Counted from the first letter of the stretch, positions 42,240 to 53,727 are shown. The stretch: 64,000 nt of DNA from Blastobasis lacticolella (GCA_905147135.1 LR990039.1:32547708-32611707); one strand, 5' to 3'. Program-made: numbers and translations. The notes: a model not told the origin generated them from the sequence alone.

Positions 42240-43975
42240 TCAGTTGAAGGTATCCTTTTTTAAGTTCCCAAACAACTTTAATGTTGTACACATCAATTCC
42301 CAGAGCATTTCTGGCCATTATTCAGATTTACTGGCATCCTTTAGTAGCAGTCCTGTGGAGGCTGTGCTTATCTCAGAATCATTCTTGAAGCCGTCTCTCC
42401 CTTCTTCTCAATTCTCACTTCCCGGCTTCACACTCATTCTCAATGACCGTACGGGCAAGGCAGGCGGTGGCGTCGCAATATACCTACGCGACGATATTCT
42501 GTACACAATTGTCAGCACATCACCAACCCTGTACTCGGGTTCAGCTGAACATATCTTTATTGAGGTAACACTCAATCATAAAAAAAGTTTTGCTTGCCGT
42601 GTTATATAGCCCAAATCTACACATAGCTACATTGATTATTTTGCTTCTCTTAACAATCTACTATGTAGCTTATGACGACGTTTTATTACTTGGGGGTTTT
42701 AACACGTGCTTTCTTAAAAACGATTCACGATCTCGTAAACAGTCTCTCTTGTCTCTTGTCTCAGTCAACCTGCATATTCTTCCACTCACTGCCACGCATC
42801 ATTCCCCAAATTGTATCCCCTCTCTTCTTGATCTAATGATCACATCCTCTCCTAATAAAATAGCCGTCCATGGTCAATTCGATGCCCCTTTTTCTTACCA
42901 TGACTTAGTTTTCCTGTCTTTTAAAATTCGGACTCCCAAACGTAAACCTCGGTTTGCCTTTTTACGTAGTTTTGGGCGTATCGCGATGCAGCAAATATCG
43001 ATTGGAAATCTGTCCTTGTTGCTGACCACATTGATGTGAAGGTACAAGAGCTTGAATCACGAATCATTAAGCTCTACGATACACATGCTCCACTTAAAAG
43101 AGTCCGATTAAAACAAACACCTGCACCGTGGATTACCGAGGACATCAAGGCTGTGATGATTAGGCGTAATTGTGCCAAGCGACGTTTCGGTAAGTATCCT
43201 TCGGACCAAAACCATGAAAGGTACAAGAATCTCAGAAACTATTGCAGTCGTCTGTGTAGAGATGCTAGGAGACGCCACATCCAAAACTCTGTTAATGGCT
43301 CAGCTCCTGCAAAAGATTGGTCTTTCCTTAGGTCATTAGGTGTGGGGAAATCCACAGTAACCTGTGAGGGTTCTATTGATTTAAATCAACTAAATACCCA
43401 CTTCTCTTCACCACCTGTCATTCTGGACTCTAACATTAAAGCTCAAACCATAGCCCAGATCAATAGTTACCCACTCCCTCTTTGTATCTCATTCTGTTTC
43501 ACGCCTGTTTCGGAGGAGGATGTTAAGAAGCACATTCTTGCTATCTCTTCTACTGCTGTGGGTAATGATAACCTTTGTCCACGCATGATTTCCTTCCTCC
43601 TTCCTGAACTCCTACCTGTTCTCACACATATTTTTAACCAGTCGCTGGTAACGAGTTCTTTCCCGTCAGCTTGGAAACTTGCTAACGTTGTCCCCCTTCC
43701 TAAAACATCCAAACCCGCTTCCTTTTCTGATTTTCGTCCCATATCACTATTACCATTCCTCTCAAAGGTCCTAGAGCACATTATCCACAGTCAGCTCACG
43801 CAGTACCTGTCATCAAACTGTCTACTTTCTCCTTTCCAATCTGGTTCCAAGTACCGTAACAGCACTGCTAAAAGACACTGATGATATCCGCTTTGCGATG
43901 GAAAATAAGTCTCTTACCATTCTTGATTTTAGCAGTGCCTTCAATTCTGTAGACTTTGATGTTCTTCTTGCTATT
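42240..43975 (+). pseudogene. LINE copy B ORF2: endonuclease and RT N-terminus
   Basis: The endonuclease part (42088-42609) reads FNVVHINSQSISGHYSDLLA, VLISESFLKPSLPSSQFSLP, and GFTLILNDRTGKAGGGVAIY; its invariant N, E and D/H positions are partly kept. After frame changes the 281-codon frame 43036-43881 covers the linker and RT fingers: FPSAWKLANVVPLPKTSKPA, FSDFRPISLLPFLSKVLEHI. A shifted frame gives LTILDFSSAFNSVDFDVLLA, the palm with its first catalytic Asp, directly before the insertion at 43976. Confidence 0.8.
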
Positions 43976-45258
43976 ACTATACACATAAAAAAACCAGTAA
44001 CCAAAAAGTGAAACACTATAGCTACAAAATTAATCTATGCTTTTTTCTCATAGTATTTAATAATGTCTAAAAGAGTCCTGTGGAAGTGCATGGAGATCGG
44101 GTTGTCCAACAAAGTCTCATTTGTTTTCTTACAGAAGTCTAATATGTTATAATTGGCAGAGAGATTGCCCTTCCTCCAGGAAAAGATTACTAGGAAAAGT
44201 TTCCTCAGGCTCGCGAAATATCCCTCATCTCGACTATTTCCTATCATTGCAAACATGAGTCCCTCCACGTATCTCTCAATGAACCATTGACTGTGAGACT
44301 CAAAGAACTTTTTGGTGTAGGCCACCATGTTGCAATCCTGCGATATCCCAGGATTTTCAATGGTCATACAACCCAAAAGGTTAATGGGCATGAACATGGC
44401 ATTGTACGCGAACATGTTGTAACAGCTGTCTTCCTTCATAATAGAATTTTGTCGTATAACATATAAATGCTCCCTAGCTTGATATACTATGCATGCCTTT
44501 AGATATGTGCAAAAGTCAATAGATATCTCAGAGATCTTCAATCTCTCAACTGTAAGAAAATTTATCCTATCAGTCGGTGATCTCGCGTGATTGGGGCCTT
44601 TTATTAATATTCCCGAGATGACCCTTTTGTAATCACTAGGAGATTCATCGATGTTGCCCCTCTCCTGCAATGATGCTACTATGGGAAACACCGCGATGTT
44701 GGACCTACTTTTATTTGTGTTTGTGACCTTCTGGCCGAATGCCCCCCCCAACCTAGAGTACATGTTTGTGAGTCTAGAGCCAAGTAGAGCTGCATTGGTA
44801 GATAAAAAGACTGAGAAGAGGTCAGATACCATGGGCTCGACCAACTCTGCCATTGGGTGCCTATCTGTAGGGGGATTTTCAGTTAAATCTTTGTGTGGTA
44901 TGAACGGTAAATAGGGTGATTTTTCTGCCAATGCGATAGTAATCTCTTCGTACCAGGGAGGATAGCACGTCTTTCGTATTCCACTGAATTCCTTTTGTAC
45001 CATATTTTCAGGGTTCTTATTGAATATCTTCCCCTTTCTATTTATTCCTAATGCCTTGCTTATATTTTCAATTTTTTGTGTCATTCTACATCCTTCATAG
45101 AGATCAAACACATTCTTATTAGATTCCATCCATGTTTCTATTATGTTATCTAGTAATTCTGTGTTTAACGAAGAGTTTTCTCTATTTGTTACATTTATCT
45201 CAACCTTTACTCCCCAGTCAATATCTTCTTTCATTTTGCTTACAAACAAGTCTACCAT
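43976..45258 (-). CDS. Endogenous virus-like ORF (407 codons), possible negative-strand RNA virus polymerase fragment
   Basis: The open frame at 44035-45258 has no stop across 95% of a 1282-bp insertion in the RT of LINE copy B. TATT occurs at both junctions (43972-43975 and 45258-45261). The first base of the ATG comes from the flank, so the apparent start is fortuitous and the piece is probably internal to a longer protein. Features include SRLGGAFGQK, ILIKGPNHARSPTDR and EGYFASLRKLFLVIFSWRKG. The overall style resembles the region before the palm of bunyavirus-type L proteins; this is recognition by pattern and not certain, and no polymerase catalytic motif is inside the piece. No introns or poly(A) are seen. 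The intact frame among decayed elements implies recent capture or selection. Confidence 0.5.
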
Positions 45259-45261
45259 ATT

Positions 45262-45845
45262 CTTCGCTCTCTTAACATATCTCCTTCTGTGGTAGCATGG
45301 TTCGCTTCGTATCTACGCGGTCGCCTGCAGCGGGTCCGCTCTGATGAGGTCTTCTCGGATTGGCGTGATCTCGTTGCGGGTGTGCCGCAGGGTGGCGTTC
45401 TTTCACCTCTCCAATTCTTAATTTTAATTAACACGGGTTACCTCAGTCATTTCTTCCAATTTACATCTCTATGCAGACGACTTGCAGGTTTACCACCACT
45501 TTAAAATTACAGACATTGAAGATGCTTTTGCCTGCATTAATAATGATTTGCAGCGTATCTGCCTGGGCTGAATCGTTTGGCTTGCTTGTAAACCCCAAAA
45601 AGTCTCAGGCTCTTCTCATCGGAAGCCCGTATATGTGTAGGCAGCTTGGTAATGTCACTGGTGTCCCGCAAATTACATCCCTAGGTCTTGACCCTACACC
45701 TCAACCAACGCCCCAACTTCTGATACAGTTTTTTTTGCTGATTCGATCACCGCGGGCCCACTCACAGTCTCTGCAGCGAGCGGCACAAAGTCGTATGCTG
45801 GCCCCAAGAGTATTTGCCCTGTTTGAGGCTAGCCGCCAGTAGCGT
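45262..45845 (+). pseudogene. LINE copy B RT, C-terminal part after the insertion
   Basis: The RT resumes in register with SVVAWFASYLRGRLQRVRSD and AGVPQGGVLSPLQFLILIN. The YADD region is shifted (LCRRLAGL in this frame, YADDLQVYHH in another), then ESFGLLVNPKKSQALLIGSP follows. Sequence likeness ends near 45700, where unrelated DNA begins. The gap between 43975 and 45262 corresponds to no loss of RT codons, so the foreign piece inserted cleanly. Confidence 0.8.
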
Positions 45846-46019
45846 AACTAGAGCTGTACCTGCGGTGCCCAGGTTGTACAGATCCTGTAGAAGCGCAGAT
45901 CAGGACCAAGTTTTGGATCATGCATTGTACTCAGTAGCAAACAACACAACATTTTTATCGCAAGTACGAGTCTAGTGTAGACACGCGGTGTAGTCAGGCG
46001 CGGATTGATCCATTGTCAC

Positions 46020-46690
46020 CTCAGCTTTTAAAACCCAAAATATCAAAGATTTCGATTTCGAATTCATAGGTTACAGTTACTTTCCAATAAGTTCGTTGCG
46101 GTCGTTTATTCATTGTTTTTCCTAAGTTGCTTTTGTAAAGATCATCCCTTTTCTGTTAAGACCCAAAATGTCAAAAATTACGAGCTCGCTCCGCTCGCTT
46201 ATTCATTTTATGATCGCCTCAGGCTTTTATTACCCATAATATCCAGAATTTCGAGCTCGCTCCGCTCACTCATTCATTCATTGATCGCACCAACTTTTTC
46301 GACCCAAGATGTCAAAAATATCGAGCTTGCTTCGCTCGCTCATTCATATGTTTCAGATACTTTTCTTATCATTAGACTAGCTCATTAATTTCACTTATTC
46401 ATTGATTTCCCTTAAATTACTATTGTAAGGATCACTTACTGCTGTTAAGACAAAAAATGGCCAAAATTGCGAACTCGCTCCGCTCGCTCATTCATCCAAT
46501 GATCACCTCAGCTTTTAAGAACCATAATGTCATAAATTTCGAGCTCGCTCCGCTCGCTCACACATTCGTTGTTGTCCACCACGTTTTAAGACCCAAAATT
46601 TCCGAGCTCACTTCGCTTGCTCATTACATTTTTGATCATTCCACTAAAAGGCCAAATTATTTTTTAACTCAGGGCGCTCATCATATTATT
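46020..46690. repeat. Tandem array, ~70-bp unit with GAGCTCGCTCCGCTCGCT
   Basis: The core occurs at 46181, 46252, 46322, 46471, 46541 and about 46604, each followed by CATTCAT and preceded by ACCCAAAATGTCAAAAAT-like sequence. Spacing is 71, 70, 149, 70 and 63 bp. A longer stretch (46100-46170) recurs at 46395-46465, which shows higher-order duplication. Single copies of the core, in inverted orientation, are at 63503 and near 63662. Confidence 0.75.
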
Positions 46691-46699
46691 TTGGCTTTT

Positions 46700-47040
46700 G
46701 CCAAAATAATAAAATAATAAATAATTGCTCAACAAAATTTTATTGAGCAAATTTAAAAGGACTATGAATGATCAAATTTTAAAATAAGATCGAAAGTTCT
46801 CCTGATCAAAGTCTGGAATATCAACGTTTAAATTACTTTTCTATTACACTATTGACCAATCTTTAATTCACAAATGTTCAAAAGAATTTTAATTTATTAA
46901 TTAGCGAATAACACCTGTTAATTGGTTCTGGAACTCGCCAGCCGCGGCCGCGGCACGTTCGCTTCGCTCGCTCGGCTTATGCGCGGTGGTTTATAACAAT
47001 ATACATTCGAATTTGTGCAAATAAATTAATAATTACTGAC
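46700..47040. other. No recognised gene
   Basis: AT-rich DNA with a GC patch (CGCTTCGCTCGCTCGGC) at 46958-46977 related to the array upstream. Confidence 0.4.
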
Positions 47041-47044
47041 CTAG

Positions 47045-47108
47045 ATTTATTAAACCGGCGACTTCTGGATCATGAACCAAACTCTCTAACCATTAGACTG
47101 AGGAAAGG
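47045..47108 (-). mobile_element. Degenerate tRNA-like sequence
   Basis: On the minus strand CTCAGTCTAATGGTTAGAGA, GTTTGGTTCATGATCCAGAA and GTCGCCGGTTTAA follow the order A box, anticodon arm, T arm. The B box is poor (CCGGTTTAATA) and the acceptor stem does not close. It is most likely a SINE head remnant and not a tRNA gene. Confidence 0.3.
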
Positions 47109-47239
47109 AAATAAAATACTGTGGAGGAAATTCTATATGATTTGATAACGGATGATTTGGTACTTTCAATTTACATCTAACAAACTTTGCTAAATAAAAC
47201 ATTTTGCCTTACAAAGTTTGTTATCTCCCCTCCTTCCCC

Positions 47240-47345
47240 ACCACACTACTAAGCCGCACTACTGGTAGTGTCGTGGATATTTTTATTTCCCTTCTGCACT
47301 ATTGGCCCGGTAGTGTCGTGGGTATTTCTAAAATACATATATGTA
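47240..47345. repeat. Partial duplication (GGTAGTGTCGTGG)
   Basis: GCACTACTGGTAGTGTCGTG at 47257 recurs as GCACTATTGGCCC plus GGTAGTGTCGTGG at 47298, each followed by a TATTT run. A short local duplication of about 41 bp. Confidence 0.55.
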
Positions 47346-47924
47346 CGTTCCCCATTACACTACCCAATTTGTTTACGCAACTTTATACGGGTAACTAAAA
47401 AACAAAATTCCTATTTTTAGCCGTTTATTTAACACCAATCTAACATCATTAACTTAATACGACTTAAATATCTAGTGTATACATTTGGACAAAAAAAACA
47501 CAAAACCCTATAGTAATAAACCAATAATAATAAAAATCTATAAATATTTTATTGGACTTAAATAGGAACTTTTGCCCTTTTATGAGGATGCTCTATATTT
47601 GATATGACGATATAAGGGACAAGGAATAAGTTAAAATGATGATTAAACTATCTCAATTTATCTAAAGCGTGACCTACACTTATCTCCCCGGTAATTAACC
47701 GCATTTGCACTCGTGTAATGATAGCATCGTTGATAATGCGTGATTTGCGTCGTTTCGTGACATTTGCATTAGTTCCGTATTTTGTTTTTGATACTGTTTG
47801 TAACTGAAACAGTACATTAAGCAATCTCATTACCGGGACTGTATTTTTGTTCATTTGTTCAACTTTGGCATTTTAATTTCATTGCCACACTTTTTCTTAG
47901 TGTAAGTCCAACCCTCGTTCAATC

Positions 47925-49255
47925 TTAGGTCTGGAATAAGTGTGAGTGCTGCAGTAAGTTGCACGATTCTTCTTTCTGCCTTACTTTTGGTATGCCCCAA
48001 ACGCTTTGCTTATCGCCAATGCATGCAGTGTATTTATAAGTCTGAGTGATCGTCATAATTTTTGTTTCGCTATAGACTTGACTGGAAGTGGCATGGTAGT
48101 CGTAGTGGAATAATAGTTTGACAATTTTATTTTGAGCTACTTGTAGTCTATTTAGGTTGGTTTTAGCGGCGGTACCCCATATTTCCACGAGATAGTCTAG
48201 GTGTGGTTTAATTAAGGAATTGTAAATAAGATACCGCACTCGCTTCGGTAAACAGCGCACAATAGGGCGGACTGTACCAGCAAGTTGTGACAAATTGGAA
48301 CATAATTTTTCCAGGTGAGTTTTCTACGACAATTTACCATCAAGTAACAGGCCGAGATACTTTTCCGAAGAGACTTCACTTGGAACTTCTCCATTTATTG
48401 TTAGTGGTTGAAAATTAGGAATTATTTTGTTTTTAGCCGCAAATACTATATAATTACTTTTGGTCGCATTAATTTTTCAGTAAATTGTCTTGGAACCAAG
48501 TGTTCAGGACTTTTAGATCGTCATTTGCTTGTTGTGATATGGCTTCAATCTTGCCAAAGGAAAAAAAGACTTGTATCATCTGCGTTTAAAGATATGTCTC
48601 CATTTAAAGGTAGTTTGTGAATATCACGCCATAGGTAACCAGTTCCGGCTCCAAAACAGTGTTTTCAATTTTGACAACTTGGTGTCGGTTTGAAAGATAG
48701 GATTCAATAATATCGTAGGCGGTTTCAGTGATTCCGATCTGCCTCAACTTTCCCTATGACCTACAATATCGAATGCTTTTTTTAAATCAATAAATAAGCC
48801 TAGAGCTAATTTTTTCTGATCAATATTGTTTTTAGGTTTGATTACAAAGCCGAAATTCGTATTGTTTCGGAGATAGAAAGTTAATCGATGACAGGTAAAT
48901 AAATAGTCTACTGTAAATTATCTTCTCGTATATTTTTGATAATATTGGCAAAACCGAGATAGGTCTATAGTTTCCTGGGTCAGATCTACTACCAGACTTA
49001 TATTGGGGGGTATTGGGGTGCAAAAGTGTTTGCAAGCTTAAGAGCATTTGGAAAAACCCCTCGGTCTAGGCAATTGCTTATACACTGCGCTATGTCAGAG
49101 GCAACAAGATCCTTGAGACATTTTATTATTTTAGTGCTTATTAAGTCGATGCCACAGCTAGTATTTATATTAACGTTATCAATTATTTTGCTGACTTCTA
49201 TTGCTGTGGTATGTGTAATTATGGATAGTTTTGTTGCAGTGTCCTGAGTATGCAA
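47925..49255 (-). pseudogene. Jockey/CR1-like RT (third family), minus strand
   Basis: From high to low coordinates: IIDNVNINTSCGIDLISTKI (fingers), then GNYRPISVLPILSKIYEKII, LSPKQYEFR, and much later RPIVRCLPKRVRYLIYNSLI, KPHLDYLVEIWGTAAKTNLN with LQVAQNKIVKLLF (thumb and C-terminus, 47925-48293). The palm between about 48400 and 48830 is split over several frames, and no YADD was found in a single frame. The copy is heavily frameshifted. Its 3' end is around 47.9 kb. Confidence 0.7.
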
Positions 49256-49344
49256 CTTTGATGGCGAAAACAGTAAGATTTACTTTTATTGCTTGCTAAT
49301 TCTTTAATTAAGCTCCATATTTTTAGAGGACTTTTCTCACATTT

Positions 49345-49445
49345 TTTAAGTCAAAGTCAAAGTTAAATAATTTTTATTCAATTTAGGTTTACAAAACTCT
49401 TATGAAGGTCATAAAAACAAAATCATAATTTACACAATACAGTAA
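49345..49445 (-). mobile_element. LINE 3' end with (TTTGAC)n tail
   Basis: The plus strand shows AAGTCAAAGTCAAAGTTAAA followed by AATTTTTATTCAATTTAGG. On the minus strand this is a 3' UTR ending in TTTGACTTTGACTT. Lepidopteran LINE copies commonly end like this. No coding sequence is attached. Confidence 0.5.
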
Positions 49446-49995
49446 AAAAAAATGGTGCTGCGGGCCGTCCATTGAGCCGGTGTGCGTTCCAGACATTATT
49501 GGTCCTAGGATCGGACTAACTGACTGTCACTGTCACTTTGACAGTTTGAGTTACCGCCCGAATCAACGTAGCAAGGTGCCGCGCCGCGTGCTTTCCTTTC
49601 GTACACAAACAAAACAAATATTATACGAACACGAAAAAGTATATATCAAAGGTGATAACTATGATGATAATTAACCCTTTCCCCGCCAAGAGTTTTCGTC
49701 AAAAACGTACACCACACGCCACGACAATAAAGTATAAACTGTCTGAAAACTGTATGCATGTGTCATCGTGATAACGATAAGAAAAAAGGAGTTAAATTGG
49801 TAAGATTTATTTGTCTGATATTATCGACATTGGCGGCGAGGGCACGAAACTTAAACGTCTGATATATCAGACTTTGGCGCTGAAAAGGTTAATGGTTAAA
49901 TCACAACCATACGTATTTACCGGTAGATACATACTGCATACCTGTGAATATGCAACAATGTTACATTTTATGAATGCAAACATAACCTAATAAGA
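49445..49995. other. No recognised gene
   Basis: No motif recognised. The sequence reads into the LINE C-terminus at 50.0 kb and may be part of its decayed RT. Confidence 0.35.
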
Positions 49996-49996
49996 A

Positions 49997-50316
49997 GTGC
50001 AGTTTGTCGGTCTACAACAGGTTGCACTTCGGAGAGTGTGCAAAGCAGTTACACGACGTCATTCCGCCGGCCCCTTTCCGCCATCGGGAGACGCGAGCCG
50101 GGCTAGCGTTTCATCCTTATGTCGTGGATCTTCCAGTTATCCGCACGAGGCGCTTTGGCTCGACTTTTATAATGCGTATGCCTAAAGAGTGGAATGCGTT
50201 GCCTGCGAGTGTGTTCCCTGATCAATATAATGTGGATGCCTTCAAGGCTAGAGTGAATAGGCTGTTCCTAGACAGGCATGCTCCATCATCGGCCGCATCG
50301 TCACTTACCACCAGCA
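49997..50316 (+). pseudogene. Jockey-like LINE C-terminus, cut by the Harbinger insertion
   Basis: The frame from 50004 reads YNRLHFGECAKQLHDVIPPA, PFRHRETRAGLAFHPYVVDL, RTRRFGSTFIMRMPKEWNAL and NVDAFKARVNRLFL. This is the conserved C-terminus of a Jockey-type LINE polyprotein ('YxxxxxGxxxxEL...FHPxxVxxxxxRTxRFxxSFxxRxxxxWNxLP...VFPxxYxxxxFKxxVNRxLL'). It stops where the terminal repeat of the Harbinger-like element begins at 50318. The LINE is therefore older than that insertion. Confidence 0.75.
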
Positions 50317-50776
50317 GGGCTATTGGCTATCTCAGTTGTCAACTCAAATTAGTTGTACACTCACATAAGTTGAACACTGGCACTGTCATGGAATTGGTAT
50401 TGTCTATCTCTTCAGTGTACAACTATTCACGGTGGATCCACTGCAATTCACGGTGCTACCATAGACTAAATAGATATACTACGTGACTATCAAGTAGCCA
50501 TTATGACATCTCTATTTTTTATCGACTTTTCAAATTGAAGGGTGATATGTCACCGACATCTTGTTTTGGCACGAATTTTGAAATTACTACATATAACAGC
50601 TACCAATAAATTAAATAAATTGTGTTTTTTAGTATTACACGTAAGTATTAAATATACCCTTTCTTAAGTGTAAGTGCGTAATGACTACATATATAACTAT
50701 TATTGAAGAATATTTTTGTTTAATATTTACATAGTATTTGAATCTGCGAATGTAAATTATTTTGACAAATTTTAGA

Positions 50777-52077
50777 ATGCCGGGTCGTCGAATTTCTGCA
50801 TGGCAGTTAGAATTACTGGTGGAGTGGGCCGAGGAGCACAGAATGGTGGCATTGGGCCGGTTCACAGGCGGAGCTCTAGCTGCCCAAACGGTTAGGCAGG
50901 CTTGGGAGCAGCTCGCGCTGCGCCTCAACTCAGTGGCGCAAGGCGCTTCGAAGTCGGTGGCCCAGTGGCGGAGGGTAAGTACTTAGTAGTATACTATATT
51001 CGATTACTTTTTTTTTTTGCTTTGAACGCATGTAAATGCTAATACGATTTCAAACTCTTAATTTGATACCTAATATTAATCCCTAACCATCCCATTGCAT
51101 GTTTTAGTAATTCTAATTTTAACATTTTGCTTGTGAAGTACTGGATAGAGTTCAAGGCCAAGACGAAGTCTAAGGCTGCGGACTCTAGACGGAGTGCATC
51201 CGCCACTGGTGCAGGGCCGTCAAGAGTTGCGCCACTGAGCGAGCTCGAGGACCGGGTGCTGGTCGTGATCGGTCGGGTGGCGGTAGAGGGCTTACGTGGT
51301 GTAAGAATACCTATTAATGTAAGTCTTTACTTAATTTTTCTTTTACAATTCCAAATTTGAAGGAAAAATCATTAAATATTAATATTTAGGAATTCTTAAC
51401 ATTTTGTGCAGATACCATCAACAGCTCCTCCTCTTGCTGCGTCTGTTCCTTCAGCCACTCCTTCAGAAGTGGAGACCCGGCCAGCACAAGCCATCACACC
51501 TCGGGCAACTCCACCAATAGCAGGCTCTTCTCAGCCGATGCCCGGTGCGGTCATATAGTTATATTTTAGCAGTCTTTAAATGTAGGGATAATTAACAAAA
51601 TGCTAATTATTTTGTTTTGTTTTCAGCTCCTCTAAATGAACAAGAACCGACTCGGCAGACGAGACCGCAAAGGCCGCCAAGGCGCTGTAAGTAAATGGTA
51701 TCTATAACATAGCTCATCATCATACTTTCTATGACACTTGCCATTTTTATTAACTCATGTAGTCAGTATGTTTTCAGATGCAACTCCATAAATGCTTCTA
51801 GTCGTTAATAAGATCAATTTTTATAATTGCAGTCCGTGATGCTGGTCCTCCTCGGTGGACGGTTCTTCTTGAGGAGAGGCATATTGCAGTTGAGGACAGG
51901 ATAGCGACTGCGATGGAGCGACATGCTGCTGCGCAGGAGCAGCAAGCTGCTGCCATGCATCAGCTTGTTGCTTCGCATCAGCAACATGGTGCTTTAATGG
52001 AGCGAATAGCCGCTGCGCAGGAGGACACGGTCCTCATATTAGCGGAACTCCGAGACGGCGTCAGGCGGCAACACTAG
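50777..52077 (+). CDS. Harbinger Myb/SANT-like DNA-binding protein, five exons, intact
   Basis: Such proteins bind the element ends and help the transposase enter the nucleus. My model uses exons 50777-50974, 51139-51318, 51412-51544, 51627-51686 and 51833-52077, all joined by GT-AG introns (four GTAAGT-like or GTGCGG donors). It gives 271 residues without a stop. Residues 5-75 form the Myb-like domain (SAWQLELLVEWAEEHRMVAL, QWRRYWIEFKAKTKSKAADS). A Pro/Thr-rich linker (about 127-190) and an Ala/Gln-rich coiled coil (about 200-265, ERHAAAQEQQAAAMHQL) follow. The ATG is preceded by TTTTAGA. The fully open five-exon model contrasts with the broken transposase nearby. Confidence 0.8.
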
Positions 52078-52079
52078 GT

Positions 52080-53280
52080 CTTTTATTTAGATTTTCATCT
52101 CTATTTTCATCACCAAACACACAAACCTGATGGTGGGTATCAGCACATTGCCTTGCTGTATGAGTATCGTAACTAACCTTATAGTCAGATGTCGGAAACC
52201 TTCGACACGTAGGTGCTTAAATATTACTCTAACTGCCAAACGGATTTTAATGAAGCGAGGCTTTGAACGATTTCTATTAAATTGGCTTACTTGCAAATAA
52301 AAAACAGTAGCGAATTTGGTCCATCCGTTCGGGAACTACGATGTCAAACTTTTATCATTTACAATTATCATCATCTTAGCGTCTGCCGCTTATGCCAGAG
52401 TCCGTATTCCTACTAGATTTCCTCTCATTCGAACTGTCTTCAGTTACATTCACTTAGTAGTTACTTATTAGGGATTAAATGTAAATTAAAAACTAATAGA
52501 TCTTAATGTTTATTTATTTACAGATCGCAACGTTCGTGCAAGAAAATATTATTTAATCTAGCAATATAAACATTTACAATAAATTGGTTTATTTAAAATT
52601 TGCTTGAATATTTATTTCTTACATAGAGCAAGTTACACAGCAATATATTATTTTATATTATTTTTTTATGTTATACGCAAGACAAACAGGCAAGTGGGCT
52701 ACGTGATGGAAAGTGGTCACGCGTAGTTTCAAGATGTATAAGAAATGAAAGAGTGTAAATAAAGTAGACGCACAGTGTTCAAAATTTATAAGATGTGCTC
52801 GTCTTTCGCTGACACGTTGTAGTGCAGACGAGACAGGTAGAGTACCGTCGTTGCCGGTGGTTGGGCCCGGTTTCTGCAGTGCCGCACTGATTCTGCGTAC
52901 CGCGACGTGTACTCTTCTTTCTTTGGGCCTTAATGAAGCCCTCTTCATTCTCAGTGGCAACACGAGGTGCAGATTGTTTCTAGGTGGAAGTCCTCGTGTG
53001 GAGATATTTGCGCAATGTCGATGCGCGGACAGCTGTCTGTGGTCTGTGGCGCTGCGGGTGTAGGCTGGCGAGTGGTTCGTGCCCTTGCCAGTGGTGTCCA
53101 TATGAGCACCTACGATACGATACTACAATAGGCATTATGTAGACCGGATTCCTCGTTAATTCCTTATACATAGCATAGGTGGCACCGTGACACCAACAGC
53201 TCTTTCAGCGTCTCCCACTCCAAAGGATATGACAGAAGAGAAAGAATGGAAGAAAGTGGAGGCAGTGTGCGTCGGAATTT
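52080..53280. other. Spacer between convergent Harbinger genes
   Basis: Contains a degraded Helitron-like block at 52200-52330 (CCAAACGGATTTTAATGAAG). A 147-codon minus-strand frame (52658-53101) is Arg/Pro-rich and unrecognised; it could be extra 3' transposase sequence or chance. A segment at 53155-53215 is repeated, diverged, at 53325-53385. Confidence 0.4.
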
Positions 53281-53364
53281 ATAAGCTTGAGCTGCCCCAC
53301 CCTCATATTAGATGGGCCGGAGTACTTGTTAGTTCCTTATAGCGCTGTAAAACCAGCACCTTCT

Positions 53365-53727
53365 TTAATGTCTTGCGCTCCACAGCCTGTGTACAAGCGC
53401 CTCCCTCGTACCGTCTGGAACCTCCTCTGCGTCAAGGCTGTCACGGAGGCTTCGGTGCGGTTGGCCACTGTCAGCATCATACTGCGTCTCGGGAAAGGAA
53501 ATATTTAACTCATTGGCGATGTTGTGCAGGACAACACATGCATTCACTATTCTCCCAGCAGTTTCAGATGGATAGTGAACCACTCTATGTGCCAACAAAC
53601 AACGCCAACGTGCCTTCAATACCCCTATGCACCGCTCCACAGTATTCCTGACGCGACAGTCAAGATCTGTGTAGAACTCCTCAGATGATCCTGGAGCCGC
53701 ACCCAATATTGGAGTCATCAGCGACGA

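Larger units (their letters stand above)
41454..45845 (+). mobile_element. CR1/Jockey-like LINE (copy B) with ORF1, endonuclease and RT
   Basis: The order is ORF1 remains (41523-42125), AP endonuclease (42240-42750), RT fingers and palm (43036-43970), a 1282-bp foreign insertion (43976-45257), then the rest of the RT (45262-45842). The RT after the insertion (VAWFASYLRGRLQRVRSDEV, AGVPQGGVLSP) is nearly identical in layout to copy A at 14.8 kb. Frameshifts occur throughout and an apparent deletion joins ORF1 to ORF2. It is the longest LINE in the window. Confidence 0.8.

Noticed and set aside
52658..53101. 147-codon minus-strand ORF as an extra Harbinger exon
   Set aside because: Arg/Pro-rich product without the C-terminal signature of the family; it lies beyond a natural transposase stop codon.
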